A DNA stretch of 64,000 nt from assembly GCA_027622975.1 (NCBI GenBank), contig JAQBVN010000009.1, positions 1 through 64,000 on the forward strand, read 5' to 3'. The DNA comes from Bacteroidota bacterium. Lineage in GTDB: Bacteria; Bacteroidota; Bacteroidia; Flavobacteriales_D; Sanyastnellaceae. The translations under genes and the position numbers were made by a program. A model generated the notes under the pieces. That model searched no databases and was not told the DNA's origin. It saw nothing but the letters and a program-made list of their open reading frames with translations. Positions 53,810 through 62,963 of this stretch are shown here, one piece after another (the stretch's first letter is position 1; each line of letters opens with the position of its first letter).

Positions 53810-54412
53810 TTAGCGGTCATACCCCAGCGCTTCAAAGTCGTTTGGATACAATTCCTGGATCATGCGTCTCGTTTCTGCGCTCAATCCCGACACAATGCGC
53901 GATGTGTTTTGACGACCCACCACCACCCGGGGAAGCTGAACCTGGGGGTCAACACCCATGACTTGGGTTATTGCCTCCCATTGAACGCCGAGATCTTCGT
54001 AGCGAAAGACATGTTGGCAGCCTTCGACATACTGGGATTGCGGAAGCTTGTGGTCCATGTCCATCAACGCCAACTCATGGCGTATCCAACGGCGGAACAA
54101 AGGCTCGATGAACACGCGGACCTTTCTTTTGCTGATCTCTTTCCGAAGCCAATAGTATTCACTCACCGCCTTGGCATAGGGATGGCGAGTGAAACAAAAC
54201 GTCGTGTAAGAATCAAAATCTGGCACCAATTCCTTCAGCCACCGAGGGGTCAAGTGCTGGGGTGCATAAGAAACCCCTTCAAACTCGTACGCATGATAAT
54301 TCACCTCGAAGAAGTGTTCCTTGGTGTCCATGCCAAGAAGTTTGGTGACGCTTGATCCGGCAGTTTTCGGAATGTGGACAAACGCGAGTTTACGCGATGA
54401 GCAAAAAGGCAT
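53810..54412 (-). CDS. Sulfotransferase family protein (Sulfotransfer_2-like)
   Basis: A 200-residue enzyme predicted to transfer sulfate from PAPS to a carbohydrate. The 5'-phosphosulfate loop is FVHIPKTAGSSVTKLLG near the N-terminus, and the 3'-phosphate-binding segment is CFTRHPYAKAVSEYYWLRKE. The C-terminal part includes QSQYVEGCQHVFRYEDLG. It is 3 bp downstream of the GT2 gene on the same strand, so it likely modifies the same glycan. The stop faces the GT4 stop with a 3-bp gap. Confidence 0.9.
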   Translation of the reverse strand: MPFCSSRKLAFVHIPKTAGSSVTKLLGMDTKEHFFEVNYHAYEFEGVSYAPQHLTPRWLKELVPDFDSYTTFCFTRHPYAKAVSEYYWLRKEISKRKVRVFIEPLFRRWIRHELALMDMDHKLPQSQYVEGCQHVFRYEDLGVQWEAITQVMGVDPQVQLPRVVVGRQNTSRIVSGLSAETRRMIQELYPNDFEALGYDR

Positions 54413-54415
54413 GGT

Positions 54416-55324
54416 TCAAGGGTTTAAGTGGGGAACGGTTTGGCTCGCAAGGTCCCCTCTCGAGGCCTCCCACGAATGAATGTCCTCTCGGACACGGCGC
54501 ATGGCAGCACGCTCGCCCTGCCACATCGAGCCTGTGAGGGTGTCGAGCCAACGGTCCGGGTGAAGCGCCCTCGACAAGGACCGCTTTCGAGCGCCTCGCA
54601 GCCACGTTGATGCAGTCTCCTGGCCGTCAAAAAATCCGGTGACTTCCGCCGCGAAGGCCATGCGCTCAAGGATGACCGGTTTGGGCCATGGCTTGGATTT
54701 TTCATCGTGGTACAACGCGCCGTCTGGATGAATCACAAACGCGCCTCCGACCTTCTTCAGGCGGTGGGCCCATTCATTGTCTTCGCCGTACATGAAAAAC
54801 GCCGGGTTAAACCCACCCACTTGGCGCACCGTGTTGAGCGTCATCAACCACGAGGCCGCGTGAACGAACGGGACTTCGAAAGGTTCTTTGTGATCTCGCC
54901 ATTGGGGCGCGTACCGTTGGTCAAAGTGCCTGTAGGGCTCCTCCCCTTTCCAGTCCCAATGGATGGGGGACACCACCTCGAGTGTGTGCCCTTCACGTTC
55001 CCGTTGAACCACCCAGTTGGCAAGAACATTCATGCCTTCCGGATCCACACGGGCGTCTTGGTTCAGGAGGTGGACCGCATCCACGCCTCGGCGCAGCGCC
55101 TCTTCCATGCCCCGGTTGTTTCCTGAACCAAATCCATCATTCGGTCCTTGGCGACAATTGGGTTTGGAAAGGTGAGTGGTCAACCATTCCCAAGAACCAT
55201 CTGTCGACCCATGGTCAATGGCCCACACTTCCCCTGTCCCAGAGGCTTGCACAGATTCCACGAGTTGGGGAAGCCATTTCAAGCCATTAAACACCACAAC
55301 GATATGCAAAACTTCGGATGCCAT
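54416..55324 (-). CDS. Glycosyltransferase family 2 (GT-A fold)
   Basis: A 302-residue inverting-type glycosyltransferase of the rhamnosyltransferase-like group. The nucleotide-binding start is LHIVVVFNGLKWLPQLVESVQ, then AIDHGSTDGSWEWL and the GSGNNRGMEEALRRG block. The metal-binding region is VHLLNQDARVDPEGM, and the catalytic region is GGFNPAFFMYGEDNEWAHRLKKVG. It lies upstream of the sulfotransferase gene (3-bp gap), so the pair forms a small operon. Confidence 0.93.
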   Translation of the reverse strand: MASEVLHIVVVFNGLKWLPQLVESVQASGTGEVWAIDHGSTDGSWEWLTTHLSKPNCRQGPNDGFGSGNNRGMEEALRRGVDAVHLLNQDARVDPEGMNVLANWVVQREREGHTLEVVSPIHWDWKGEEPYRHFDQRYAPQWRDHKEPFEVPFVHAASWLMTLNTVRQVGGFNPAFFMYGEDNEWAHRLKKVGGAFVIHPDGALYHDEKSKPWPKPVILERMAFAAEVTGFFDGQETASTWLRGARKRSLSRALHPDRWLDTLTGSMWQGERAAMRRVREDIHSWEASRGDLASQTVPHLNP

Positions 55325-55487
55325 TGGACCCCACGAATGTACGCCCGTCAGCCACCGAGTGCAGAATCAAGACATTGAACTTCCGCGGGTCACCAATCAT
55401 CCCATCCGCAAATCCTTCGAGTATCTTGAGGCTTTGATGTCAACCTATGGCTCCTAGATTCAGTCTTGGGGTAGATTTCTCTCATAC

Positions 55488-56261
55488 ATGACCATTGCCC
55501 AGCCCAAACAATGCATTGATTTTGTCATTGTCGGCGCCCAAAAGGCCGGCACGTCGGTTCTTCATGCCTTTTTGACCCAGCATCCTCAAATTTCCATGCC
55601 GGTCAAGAAGGAGATGCATTACTTCAACCGCACATCGTCGCTAGACTTCTCTTTGCCATTGTGGAGAGACCGCAAGCGGTTGCTGTTCCACAATGCGTTT
55701 CCTGGCTTTCCTGAGCCATCCATGATTTATGGGGAGGCCACACCGCATTACATGACGTGGGACGTGGCGTTGGACCGCATCCACACCTACAACCCCAACA
55801 TTCGGGTGGTGGCCGTGCTTCGCAACCCTATCGCGCGAGCATTTTCCCATTGGAACATGGAATGGCAGCGTGGTTTGGTTCAAACCGACTTCGAGACAGC
55901 AATCAAACAAGAACTCAGCACCCTTCAACAAACCCACGAAGCTCTGGACAAGGTCTACAGCTTCGTCCAGAGAGGTCTGTATGCCCACCAAGTAGAACGG
56001 CTTTGGAGGAAGTTTGGGCGGGCCAATGTGCACATCATCAAACATGCCAATCTTCTCCATCATCACGAAAAAACCCTCCGTGACCTTCATTCATTTTTAG
56101 GCGTATCACACCACGGCACCAAAGCCCAAAAGGTGCACGAAAGGTCCTATCATACCGGCCTCCGTGAGGAAACGCGTCAAGCGTTGCTTCGCCTTTACCA
56201 CAAGGACATCGAGCGCATCGAGTCGATGCTGGGGTGGGATTGCTCCGATTGGAGAGAGTGA
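55488..56261 (+). CDS. Sulfotransferase domain protein (Sulfotransfer_1-like)
   Basis: A 257-residue PAPS-dependent sulfotransferase. It has the 5'-phosphosulfate loop FVIVGAQKAGTSVLHAFL near residue 12, the KEMHYFNR segment after it, and the 3'-phosphate motif VVAVLRNPIARAFSHWNMEW around 105-125. The C-terminal YHTGLREETRQALLRLYHKD is typical of heparan-type/bacterial members. It is of a different subfamily from the enzyme at 53810. A weak TAGATTTC box lies 8 bp before the ATG. The lectin-like T9SS gene follows 65 bp downstream. Confidence 0.92.
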   Translation: MTIAQPKQCIDFVIVGAQKAGTSVLHAFLTQHPQISMPVKKEMHYFNRTSSLDFSLPLWRDRKRLLFHNAFPGFPEPSMIYGEATPHYMTWDVALDRIHTYNPNIRVVAVLRNPIARAFSHWNMEWQRGLVQTDFETAIKQELSTLQQTHEALDKVYSFVQRGLYAHQVERLWRKFGRANVHIIKHANLLHHHEKTLRDLHSFLGVSHHGTKAQKVHERSYHTGLREETRQALLRLYHKDIERIESMLGWDCSDWRE

Positions 56262-56326
56262 CGCCCGTTGAATTTGTTGATTTCTACAGAAAACAGCCCG
56301 ACCTTCGGGCCGACTGGCCTTCACCC

Positions 56327-58921
56327 ATGCAAGACAAACTCCGCCTCAGCCACCTGTCTCAATGCCTTTGGTTATTGTGCTTTGTTGTGGCCACGGGGAA
56401 GGGTCATGCCCAGTGGAACTTGGTCCAAAACGCCACCCAACAAAGCCCCACTTGCATCCGACTCACCAATGCCAACCCTACGCAACGCGGGGCGGCGTGG
56501 CACGATTGTCCCATCCATTTGGGTGCGCCATTTGACTTGGAATTCACTGTCAACTTGGGCAACAACAATGGAGGGGCCGATGGCATGTGCTTCGTGTTGC
56601 AACAAGCTGGAAATGTGGGGAACAACCTGATCGGAGACAGTGGTGGCTCGATCGGATACAATGGAGGGCCTTTCAACCCCTCAGTCGCTGTGGAAATCGA
56701 CACTTGGCAAAATGGGGATGTCGGAGACCCCGCCTACGACCACATCGCCATTCAAAGCAACGGCCAGAACAATCACAACTTGAGCGCCCCCGTACAAGCT
56801 CATCCCAACAACGCGAACGTTGAAACAGGGCTCTCCTACCCGTTTCGAGTCACATGGGACCCCGCATCGACCACCCTCCAAGTGTATTTCGACGGAATCC
56901 TTCGAAAGACACTCAACATCAATTTGATCAACGGCATCTTTGGGGGCGACCCGCTGGTGTACTGGGGGTTTACGGGAACCACTGGGGGGGCCACCAACAT
57001 CCATACATTTTGTTTTGTTGACGCGTACTATTCGTCATACATCAACATGGTTCAGGCCTCTCCCGAGGGGCCGTGGCAGGTGTGCGGAGACAACGAGCTT
57101 GAACTGACTGCTGAACCGATTTCTCCCGTTGTCACGGCCGAATGGGTGTCCACCGGAACAACATTGTTAACCACAGCTGGTCAGGGTGTGTACGCTCTCT
57201 ACGGAGAGGACAACCAAGGGTGTCCCACCCACAACGACATTGTAGTCGGAGAGGCCCCTGGTCCGGACTTGGCCCTCCTGGTGGACGAAGACATCATCGT
57301 TTGCGGAGAAACCCCCATTCAACTTTCAGCATCGGTCAATCCCAATGCGCAAATTCAATGGAATGGAAACAACGGCTCAACCTTGGTGGCCAACACAACC
57401 GGACAATACAATGTGGTTGCCCAATTGAATGGATGCGTGGAAACGGCCGTCGTCGATGTGCTCTTCCAGCCCATCCCCGACTTGATATTCGAAATCAATG
57501 GAGAGGTTGTGGTCGATGAAGCTGAGGTGTGTTTTGGGGAGTCCCTGACGATGGAGGTGTTGGCCACAGAGGGAGCCGCTGCTGCGTGGAACAACAGCAA
57601 CTCCAACTTGTTGACCATCAATTCTTCTGGTGACTATTGGGCTGAGGCCTCCATCAATGGTTGTTCTGCCGACCCAGACTTCATCCACGTCAACTTACTT
57701 CCCCTTCCCTCCGTCGATTTGGTGGCTACCCCTCCCACGTTGTGTTGGGGGACAACAGGTCAAATCTCAGCCACGCCCGCTCAAGGAACCTACATCCAGT
57801 CTTGGAGCCTGCCCTTTGGGACATCCACCCTGAACGCCGCAGGCCCGGGTCTCTACCAAGCCCAACTTGTGTCAGACAATGGTTGTGAAGATTCTGAATC
57901 GTTGGTGGTCAACATGTTCCCGCCCATTGCCACAGGGCTCGTAGACCCAGACCCCTTGTGTGACGCCTCTGTCGCCACCCTTCAAATCACCCAGCCCATG
58001 GATAACATTTCTTGGAATGTTGGAGGAAGCAGTCCGTCTTTGCAAGTGGTCAACTCCATGGGAGAAGGCCCGTTTGTGGCGACCGTCACTTTGGGGTATT
58101 GCACCGAAACAGACACCGCCCATGTCACGTGGTGGCCCACCCCCAACATTGGAAATTTGCCAGATTCAGTGGAACGGTGTGTCCTTGCGGCTCCCTACAC
58201 CATTGATTGGGTCCCCCAAAACGTTCCCGCTGTGGGGACGTGGTTGTGGACGGTGAATGGCGCTCCCGCCAATGCTGGTGCATTCCTGTCCCAAGAAGGA
58301 AACTACCAACTCATCGTCCGAGACAACGCCACTGGTTGCAGTGACAGTCACATGATGCATGTGGAAGTCCTCCCCAACCTGAATCTGGTGGCCTCTGTCG
58401 CCGACCCCCTGATCTGCATCGGCGATTCGACGGAAGTGCGGGTGGAATTGGTTCCCGTCCTGGATACGGACCCCTATGAAATCCCCTTTGACCTTTACTG
58501 GTCTACGGAGGGTGCGAGCGGGTGGTCATCTCAGGTCGTAGGCGGCACACACCTCATTACCGCCGTCAACGCTTGTGGTGGTGTGGTGGCTGGGGTCGAA
58601 GTCGAGGAAGAGTATTGCGGCTGCGATGTGTGGGTTCCCAACGCATTCACACCAGATAACGACGGCTTGAATGAGGGCTTACGAATCGTAACCAATTGCG
58701 ATCCTGTGGAGTTCTCGTTCACACTGTACAACCGGTGGGGTGAGATTCTATGGGAGACCTCAGACCCTGAGACTCCATGGGCGGGTGGCGCAAGTTACCG
58801 TGGCGAAGGATTGCACTATGTTCCCGATGGCGTCTACCCATTCCTGTGCCGTTGGACTTATTCCGATGATGGCATCTTGCATCGGGAACAACGCGTGGGG
58901 AGCATCGCTGTCATTCGTTGA
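56327..58921 (+). CDS. Secreted T9SS type-B protein with L-type lectin-like domain
   Basis: An 864-residue surface protein. Signal peptide to about KGHAQ (29). Residues of roughly 30-245 form a bacterial legume-lectin-like domain (GAPFDLEFTVNLGNNNGGAD, VAVEIDTWQNGD, YPFRVTWDPASTTLQVYFDG, YWGFTGTTGGATN). Several Ig-like repeats of about 75 residues follow. The C-terminal type-B (gliding-motility-associated) sorting domain has WVPNAFTPDNDGLNEGL, FTLYNRWGEILWET and DGVYPFLCRWTY. It is expected to be displayed by T9SS and bind glycans. ATG 56327 directly precedes the signal peptide. Confidence 0.9.
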   Translation: MQDKLRLSHLSQCLWLLCFVVATGKGHAQWNLVQNATQQSPTCIRLTNANPTQRGAAWHDCPIHLGAPFDLEFTVNLGNNNGGADGMCFVLQQAGNVGNNLIGDSGGSIGYNGGPFNPSVAVEIDTWQNGDVGDPAYDHIAIQSNGQNNHNLSAPVQAHPNNANVETGLSYPFRVTWDPASTTLQVYFDGILRKTLNINLINGIFGGDPLVYWGFTGTTGGATNIHTFCFVDAYYSSYINMVQASPEGPWQVCGDNELELTAEPISPVVTAEWVSTGTTLLTTAGQGVYALYGEDNQGCPTHNDIVVGEAPGPDLALLVDEDIIVCGETPIQLSASVNPNAQIQWNGNNGSTLVANTTGQYNVVAQLNGCVETAVVDVLFQPIPDLIFEINGEVVVDEAEVCFGESLTMEVLATEGAAAAWNNSNSNLLTINSSGDYWAEASINGCSADPDFIHVNLLPLPSVDLVATPPTLCWGTTGQISATPAQGTYIQSWSLPFGTSTLNAAGPGLYQAQLVSDNGCEDSESLVVNMFPPIATGLVDPDPLCDASVATLQITQPMDNISWNVGGSSPSLQVVNSMGEGPFVATVTLGYCTETDTAHVTWWPTPNIGNLPDSVERCVLAAPYTIDWVPQNVPAVGTWLWTVNGAPANAGAFLSQEGNYQLIVRDNATGCSDSHMMHVEVLPNLNLVASVADPLICIGDSTEVRVELVPVLDTDPYEIPFDLYWSTEGASGWSSQVVGGTHLITAVNACGGVVAGVEVEEEYCGCDVWVPNAFTPDNDGLNEGLRIVTNCDPVEFSFTLYNRWGEILWETSDPETPWAGGASYRGEGLHYVPDGVYPFLCRWTYSDDGILHREQRVGSIAVIR

Positions 58922-58936
58922 TTGCCTCGCCGTGGG

Positions 58937-60427
58937 CTAAGGAATGAACACGATGCGAAAGCAGGTGCCTTGACCAGGTTCGCTTCTCGCCACGTAGATG
59001 CTCCCGCGATGCATCTCTTCCACAATGCGTTTGGCCAATGACAGTCCCAATCCCCAGCCCCTTGATTTTGTCGTAAAACCCGGTTCAAACACCTTGCGCT
59101 GCAGCGCCTTGGACATGCCTTTGCCCGTGTCTTCGACCTCCACATGAACCTCGTCTCCTGACCACATCGCGCGCACAGTCAGGGTTCCTTGCCCATCCAT
59201 GGCGTCCACAGCGTTGCGCAACAGGTTTTCCAGCACCCAGCTTAACAAGGGGCGACTGACCTTGATTTGACCCTGCGGTTCGCCCAACTCAAACACCAAA
59301 TCCACGTGCTTGCCAATGCGGGGACGCATGTATTCGACCGTCTCCTGCACAACCGCAAGAGGGTCTTGCATTGTCAAATCTGGCTTTGATCCGATCTTGG
59401 AAAAACGCTCTGCAACGGTCTGAAGGCGAAACAGATCCTTGTCCATTTCAGCCAAGGCTTCCGGGTCGACCCCCCGAGAGGCCAACAGGCCCGACCACGC
59501 CATCAAAGAGCTGAGCGGCGTGCCCAATTGGTGGGCAGTTTCTTTGGCCATCCCCACCCAAACACGGTCTTGCTCCGCCCGTCTCGAAGAACTGAACACG
59601 AGGTACGCTACCAACAGAAATGCCGCAATCAACAGAAGTTGAACTGCTGGGAAAAACCGAAGCTGTGTCAGCACCCAACTCTCCTCATAAAACACCAAAT
59701 GCGCTCCGCCTTGGGGCAACACAATGGGGATGGGGAGGTTGGTTTTGGCCAAGTCGTACAACTTGCGATGCAGGGCCGCTGAGTCGCCCAACAAGGTCAA
59801 ATCAAACCCTTGCGATTTGACAATCTTGGTTCCCGTTGAATCCACCAACAGCACAGGGACGGAGGCGCTGTTGATCACTGTTTCAGAAATGAACGACTCG
59901 ATCAGGTCGGCCATGGCCTTCCTCAATTCTGTCAACCGAAGGCTTTCTGCGTAATATATGGTCTGACCCACCTCTTCAAACCGAATGGGTGGGTTTTTGC
60001 CCATGACGTTGATGCGCAGGCTGTCAAAGTATTCCTGCCTGCTCACATTGGAAGGAGGTGGTGCCACATTGACGTTGTACAACACCTTTCCCTCATCGTT
60101 GTAGATGAGCACGGGGACGGATTTGTTGGAAAACAGAAAATCCGAAATGAAGGTCAAATCCATGCCCGGCGGTGAGGTTTGGATAATCCGGTAAGCATCG
60201 CCCAACCGATCCGCCTTTTTTCGTTCCTCCGAACCCAATTCCTCGAAGAGTTTTTGGGTGTAAGTGACGAGCTCTGCGCGCTGCTTTACGGCTTCTGCCC
60301 ACAATTGGACCTTGCGCTGTTCTTCCGCCCGGATGATTCCCGCCAGATGTTGGGTGTACATCATGGTCACGGCCACAATCGCCGCGGCTGCAAGGAATAG
60401 GAGTCTTTTGGGAAGCGTTTCCTGCAT
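58937..60427 (-). CDS. Sensor histidine kinase
   Basis: A 496-residue membrane kinase. TM1 at about 8-26 and TM2 at about 259-279 bracket an extracytoplasmic domain with two similar PAS-like stretches (VPVLIYNDEGKVLYNVN near 104, VPVLLVDSTGTKIVKSQ near 190). The phospho-acceptor is His299 in KETAHQLGTPLSSLMAW. The ATPase domain has the N box ENLLRNAVDAM, DTGKGM and GWGLGLSLAKRI. No HAMP domain and no adjacent response regulator are seen. Its ATG overlaps the PorP/SprF stop by one base (TGATG). Confidence 0.94.
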   Translation of the reverse strand: MQETLPKRLLFLAAAAIVAVTMMYTQHLAGIIRAEEQRKVQLWAEAVKQRAELVTYTQKLFEELGSEERKKADRLGDAYRIIQTSPPGMDLTFISDFLFSNKSVPVLIYNDEGKVLYNVNVAPPPSNVSRQEYFDSLRINVMGKNPPIRFEEVGQTIYYAESLRLTELRKAMADLIESFISETVINSASVPVLLVDSTGTKIVKSQGFDLTLLGDSAALHRKLYDLAKTNLPIPIVLPQGGAHLVFYEESWVLTQLRFFPAVQLLLIAAFLLVAYLVFSSSRRAEQDRVWVGMAKETAHQLGTPLSSLMAWSGLLASRGVDPEALAEMDKDLFRLQTVAERFSKIGSKPDLTMQDPLAVVQETVEYMRPRIGKHVDLVFELGEPQGQIKVSRPLLSWVLENLLRNAVDAMDGQGTLTVRAMWSGDEVHVEVEDTGKGMSKALQRKVFEPGFTTKSRGWGLGLSLAKRIVEEMHRGSIYVARSEPGQGTCFRIVFIP

Positions 60428-61386
60428 CAGTCGTATGCGGCACAGCGGCCTCCTGGCCCAATGTATGGGTCTTTCGAATCACACGCGGTCAACGAAAGCA
60501 CGATCTCATGCGAATTCCTGGACGCCACATGCAGGGGAGACACGCCAAAATCGTAAGCATATCCCAAGGTCATGGCATCCCAAACTTTGAAACTCGCAAC
60601 CGCCACGAGGGCAGAGCTTGTGCGGTACCCCAACCCCATCGACACCTTGTTTTCAAGGGTAAACATCCCTTGGATATCCAGGGAAGCGGGCAGGCCTTGG
60701 GCCAAACGCATTTGAGCCGCCGGGCGAAAACTGAACCTTCGATCAAGGCGGATCACCCTTCCGCCCGTCAGCACCATGTTTCGTCCTGAGGACGTGGTCA
60801 TGGACAGTTCTGTCAAAGTCGTGGCCATCACGTTCAACACGCTGAATGACACGAACGTGGCTGCGTCTTCGTACCAAAGACCAAAATCCAAGCTTGGAAA
60901 GACCACCTGGCTGCCACTGCTTCCAAACAACACCGGATCCTCGGAAGCTGCGTAGACCGGAAAATCCAGGCTTTCAACGTCGAGTTTGTACTGCGTCATG
61001 CCCGCAGCAAAGCCAGCGCTGAGCTTCGCACCTGTCGACAACCTGATCTTGGAAGAATACGCCATGCTGAATCGGGTGTTGGACCAAGGCCCTGTTTCGT
61101 CCGTTTGGACAACCCCCCCCAAGCCGTGTCCCACCGCAGTGCCCTCAGAGAGCCTGCCCGACAGAGAGGCAAAACTGCTGGTTGGTGCCCCTTCAAAGCC
61201 TGCCCATTGACTCCGCACACCGAGCCGCAAATCCAAACATGGGTTGTTTCCGACACCCGCCGGATTGTCCAAAAATCCAGACATCAGAAAATGAGATCTG
61301 ACCCCATAAAACTGAGACCACCCCACCGCCACAACAGACCACAACATCGCGGTCACCCATGCTTGAAATAGAATTGGATGTTTCAT
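60427..61386 (-). CDS. PorP/SprF-family T9SS outer membrane protein
   Basis: A 319-residue beta-barrel-like protein with a signal peptide ending near VGWSQ at 25. The family is recognised by the start FYGVRSHFLMSGFLDNPAGVG, the R-SQWAGFEGAPTSSFASLSG block, GLGGVVQTDETGPWSNT, the tail repeats AMTLGYAYDFGVSPLHVASR and the final NSHEIVLSLT. PorP/SprF proteins serve T9SS secretion or anchoring of type-B cargo. The ATG (61386) overlaps the upstream cargo gene's stop (ATGA). A run of eight G in the coding strand occurs near 61113-61120. Confidence 0.9.
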   Translation of the reverse strand: MKHPILFQAWVTAMLWSVVAVGWSQFYGVRSHFLMSGFLDNPAGVGNNPCLDLRLGVRSQWAGFEGAPTSSFASLSGRLSEGTAVGHGLGGVVQTDETGPWSNTRFSMAYSSKIRLSTGAKLSAGFAAGMTQYKLDVESLDFPVYAASEDPVLFGSSGSQVVFPSLDFGLWYEDAATFVSFSVLNVMATTLTELSMTTSSGRNMVLTGGRVIRLDRRFSFRPAAQMRLAQGLPASLDIQGMFTLENKVSMGLGYRTSSALVAVASFKVWDAMTLGYAYDFGVSPLHVASRNSHEIVLSLTACDSKDPYIGPGGRCAAYD

Positions 61387-62366
61387 CGGATGATGGCGAC
61401 ATAGCCCGTGATTGGGGCAAGGTTGGCGTTGGGTTCGTTGAGGTGGATCACGTAATAATAAGTCCCTGCAGGAGCAGGTTTGCCTCGGTGCGTTCCATTC
61501 CAGGGGTTGGGATAAGAAACGGACCGAAACACGGGTTGCCCCCACCGATCAAAAACTTCCAAGACAGAATATTCAAATTGCGAAAGTCCTGCAATCTCCC
61601 ATGTGTCGTTGAATGAATCGTTGTTGGGAGAAAATGCGTTGGGGACCTCCACCGGCGCACCCACGGCCACCAACACCGCATCGGAGTAAGCACACCCCTC
61701 CACATAGGCCGTCACCTGAAAGGTGGTGGTCTCGTAGGGGGAGAGCTCCGCAAGCTGGTTGTCAACCATCACCGCAAGCTCCGAGGGCACCCAATCATAT
61801 CCAAGCTGGGGGTCCGAGCCCAACACCGTCACATTGGCTGTCTCCCCATAATCAATGTTGCTCGCGCAGCAGGCATCGATGCTCATGCTTCTTCCCTCCA
61901 AGGCAACTTGAACACTGCAGCCAGGGGTGTTGGAACCCAGAAGCAACACGTAGTCTGTGTTGTAATACAACGGGTCTGTGACCAACACTGTGTCTGCATT
62001 GGCCACCAGGAGAGGCGAAACTGGCACATATTCGAGCGCATTGCACACGTCAAACGGGTTGGGCAAAAAAACCATGGCTTGGTATGACCCACCACAAGAT
62101 GGCGCTGAAAACACGACCTCCACTCCCTCCCCGTCGTTGGGCAGAAAGGTCGTGTGGAACACGACGACTTGAACATGGTTTGCCTCAAAGACCCCTTGAA
62201 GACCCACCGCGTTTGGGAGATCCAGGGTCGAAGACATTGTCAAGGTCGAGTCCACTTGTCCGCATAAATTCACCCTTGCGTCGCATGCAGCGCTTTGGCC
62301 CCACGCGGAAATAGGGGCTAAGCACAGGACAAGACATGCGAAAGAAACGTGTTGAAGAGCAGTCAT
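61383..62366 (-). CDS. T9SS type-B (gliding-motility-associated CTD) surface protein
   Basis: A 327-residue protein (ATG 62366) with a signal peptide ending near SAWGQ at 24. It has two cysteine-containing beta domains (VNLCGQVDSTLTMSSTLDL, FSAPSCGGSYQAMVFLPNPF) and a C-terminal type-B sorting domain (EVPNAFSPNNDSFNDTWEI, LEVFDRWGQPVFRSV, GTYYYVIHLNEP). It is unusually short for this class. It is the first gene of an overlapping trio with PorP/SprF and a histidine kinase, so it is a candidate cognate cargo of that PorP/SprF. A TACCTTCG box lies 4 bp before the start. Confidence 0.88.
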   Translation of the reverse strand: MTALQHVSFACLVLCLAPISAWGQSAACDARVNLCGQVDSTLTMSSTLDLPNAVGLQGVFEANHVQVVVFHTTFLPNDGEGVEVVFSAPSCGGSYQAMVFLPNPFDVCNALEYVPVSPLLVANADTVLVTDPLYYNTDYVLLLGSNTPGCSVQVALEGRSMSIDACCASNIDYGETANVTVLGSDPQLGYDWVPSELAVMVDNQLAELSPYETTTFQVTAYVEGCAYSDAVLVAVGAPVEVPNAFSPNNDSFNDTWEIAGLSQFEYSVLEVFDRWGQPVFRSVSYPNPWNGTHRGKPAPAGTYYYVIHLNEPNANLAPITGYVAIIR

Positions 62367-62370
62367 GTGT

Positions 62371-62378
62371 CGAAGGTA
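62371..62378 (-). promoter_or_regulatory. -7 box of the cargo-PorP/SprF-kinase operon
   Basis: Minus-strand TACCTTCG (one mismatch) is 4 bp before the ATG; a TTG at 62396-62398 is 17 bp further up, fitting a -33 element. Confidence 0.6.
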
Positions 62379-62473
62379 GTTTGGCATTGAACGCACAACA
62401 TTCATCGATTGACATGTCTTCAACAACGAATCGGTGACATCCACCAGCACGACTTGGCTCCCAAGAACCCCAT

Positions 62474-62959
62474 TCAGTCCTCGAAAGCCACGAGCAAGGC
62501 GCCCTTTTCTACGGCCTGCCCCTCATCCACAGGAACTTCTGAGACCTTGCCTTGAGACAGGGCCTTGATCATGTTTTCCATTTTCATCGCCTCCAACACA
62601 AGCAAGGGCATGCCCTCCTCGACCTCATCTCCTGGCCTGACCAAAACCTGAAGGACCTTGCCAGGCATGGGGGCGTGAACATCTGCATTGGTCGTTGCGC
62701 TGTCCATGGACATTCCCATTTTCTCGAGCAATTTTGCCCGGGCGTCTAGGACCTTCACCAGGCGCCGAACACCATTGATGCGCATCACCATGGACCCGTC
62801 GCTGTGAGGGCCTTGGACACACTCCACGCGGTAACGAATTCCATCGCGAAGAACAGACCATGTCTTGGGTCCTAGCGCAGTCCACTGGGCATCCATGATC
62901 GACGCCCCGTGTTCATCGCGCTCCACACGCACATTGTCCCATTGGATTTCACGAGCCAT
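62474..62959 (-). CDS. Biotin carboxyl carrier protein (acyl-CoA carboxylase type)
   Basis: A 161-residue carrier whose C-terminal domain carries biotin on Lys126 in the perfect motif VLEAMKMEN. Flanks APMPGKVLQVLVRPGDEVEEGMPLL and PVDEGQAVEKGALLVAF form the biotinyl fold. The N-terminal half (about 1-85) is the linker/BT-like part typical of Bacteroidota propionyl/methylmalonyl-type carboxylase carrier subunits. No carboxylase or carboxyltransferase gene is adjacent here. ATG 62959 has a TACCTTCG box 4 bp upstream. Confidence 0.9.
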   Translation of the reverse strand: MAREIQWDNVRVERDEHGASIMDAQWTALGPKTWSVLRDGIRYRVECVQGPHSDGSMVMRINGVRRLVKVLDARAKLLEKMGMSMDSATTNADVHAPMPGKVLQVLVRPGDEVEEGMPLLVLEAMKMENMIKALSQGKVSEVPVDEGQAVEKGALLVAFED

Positions 62960-62963
62960 GCTA

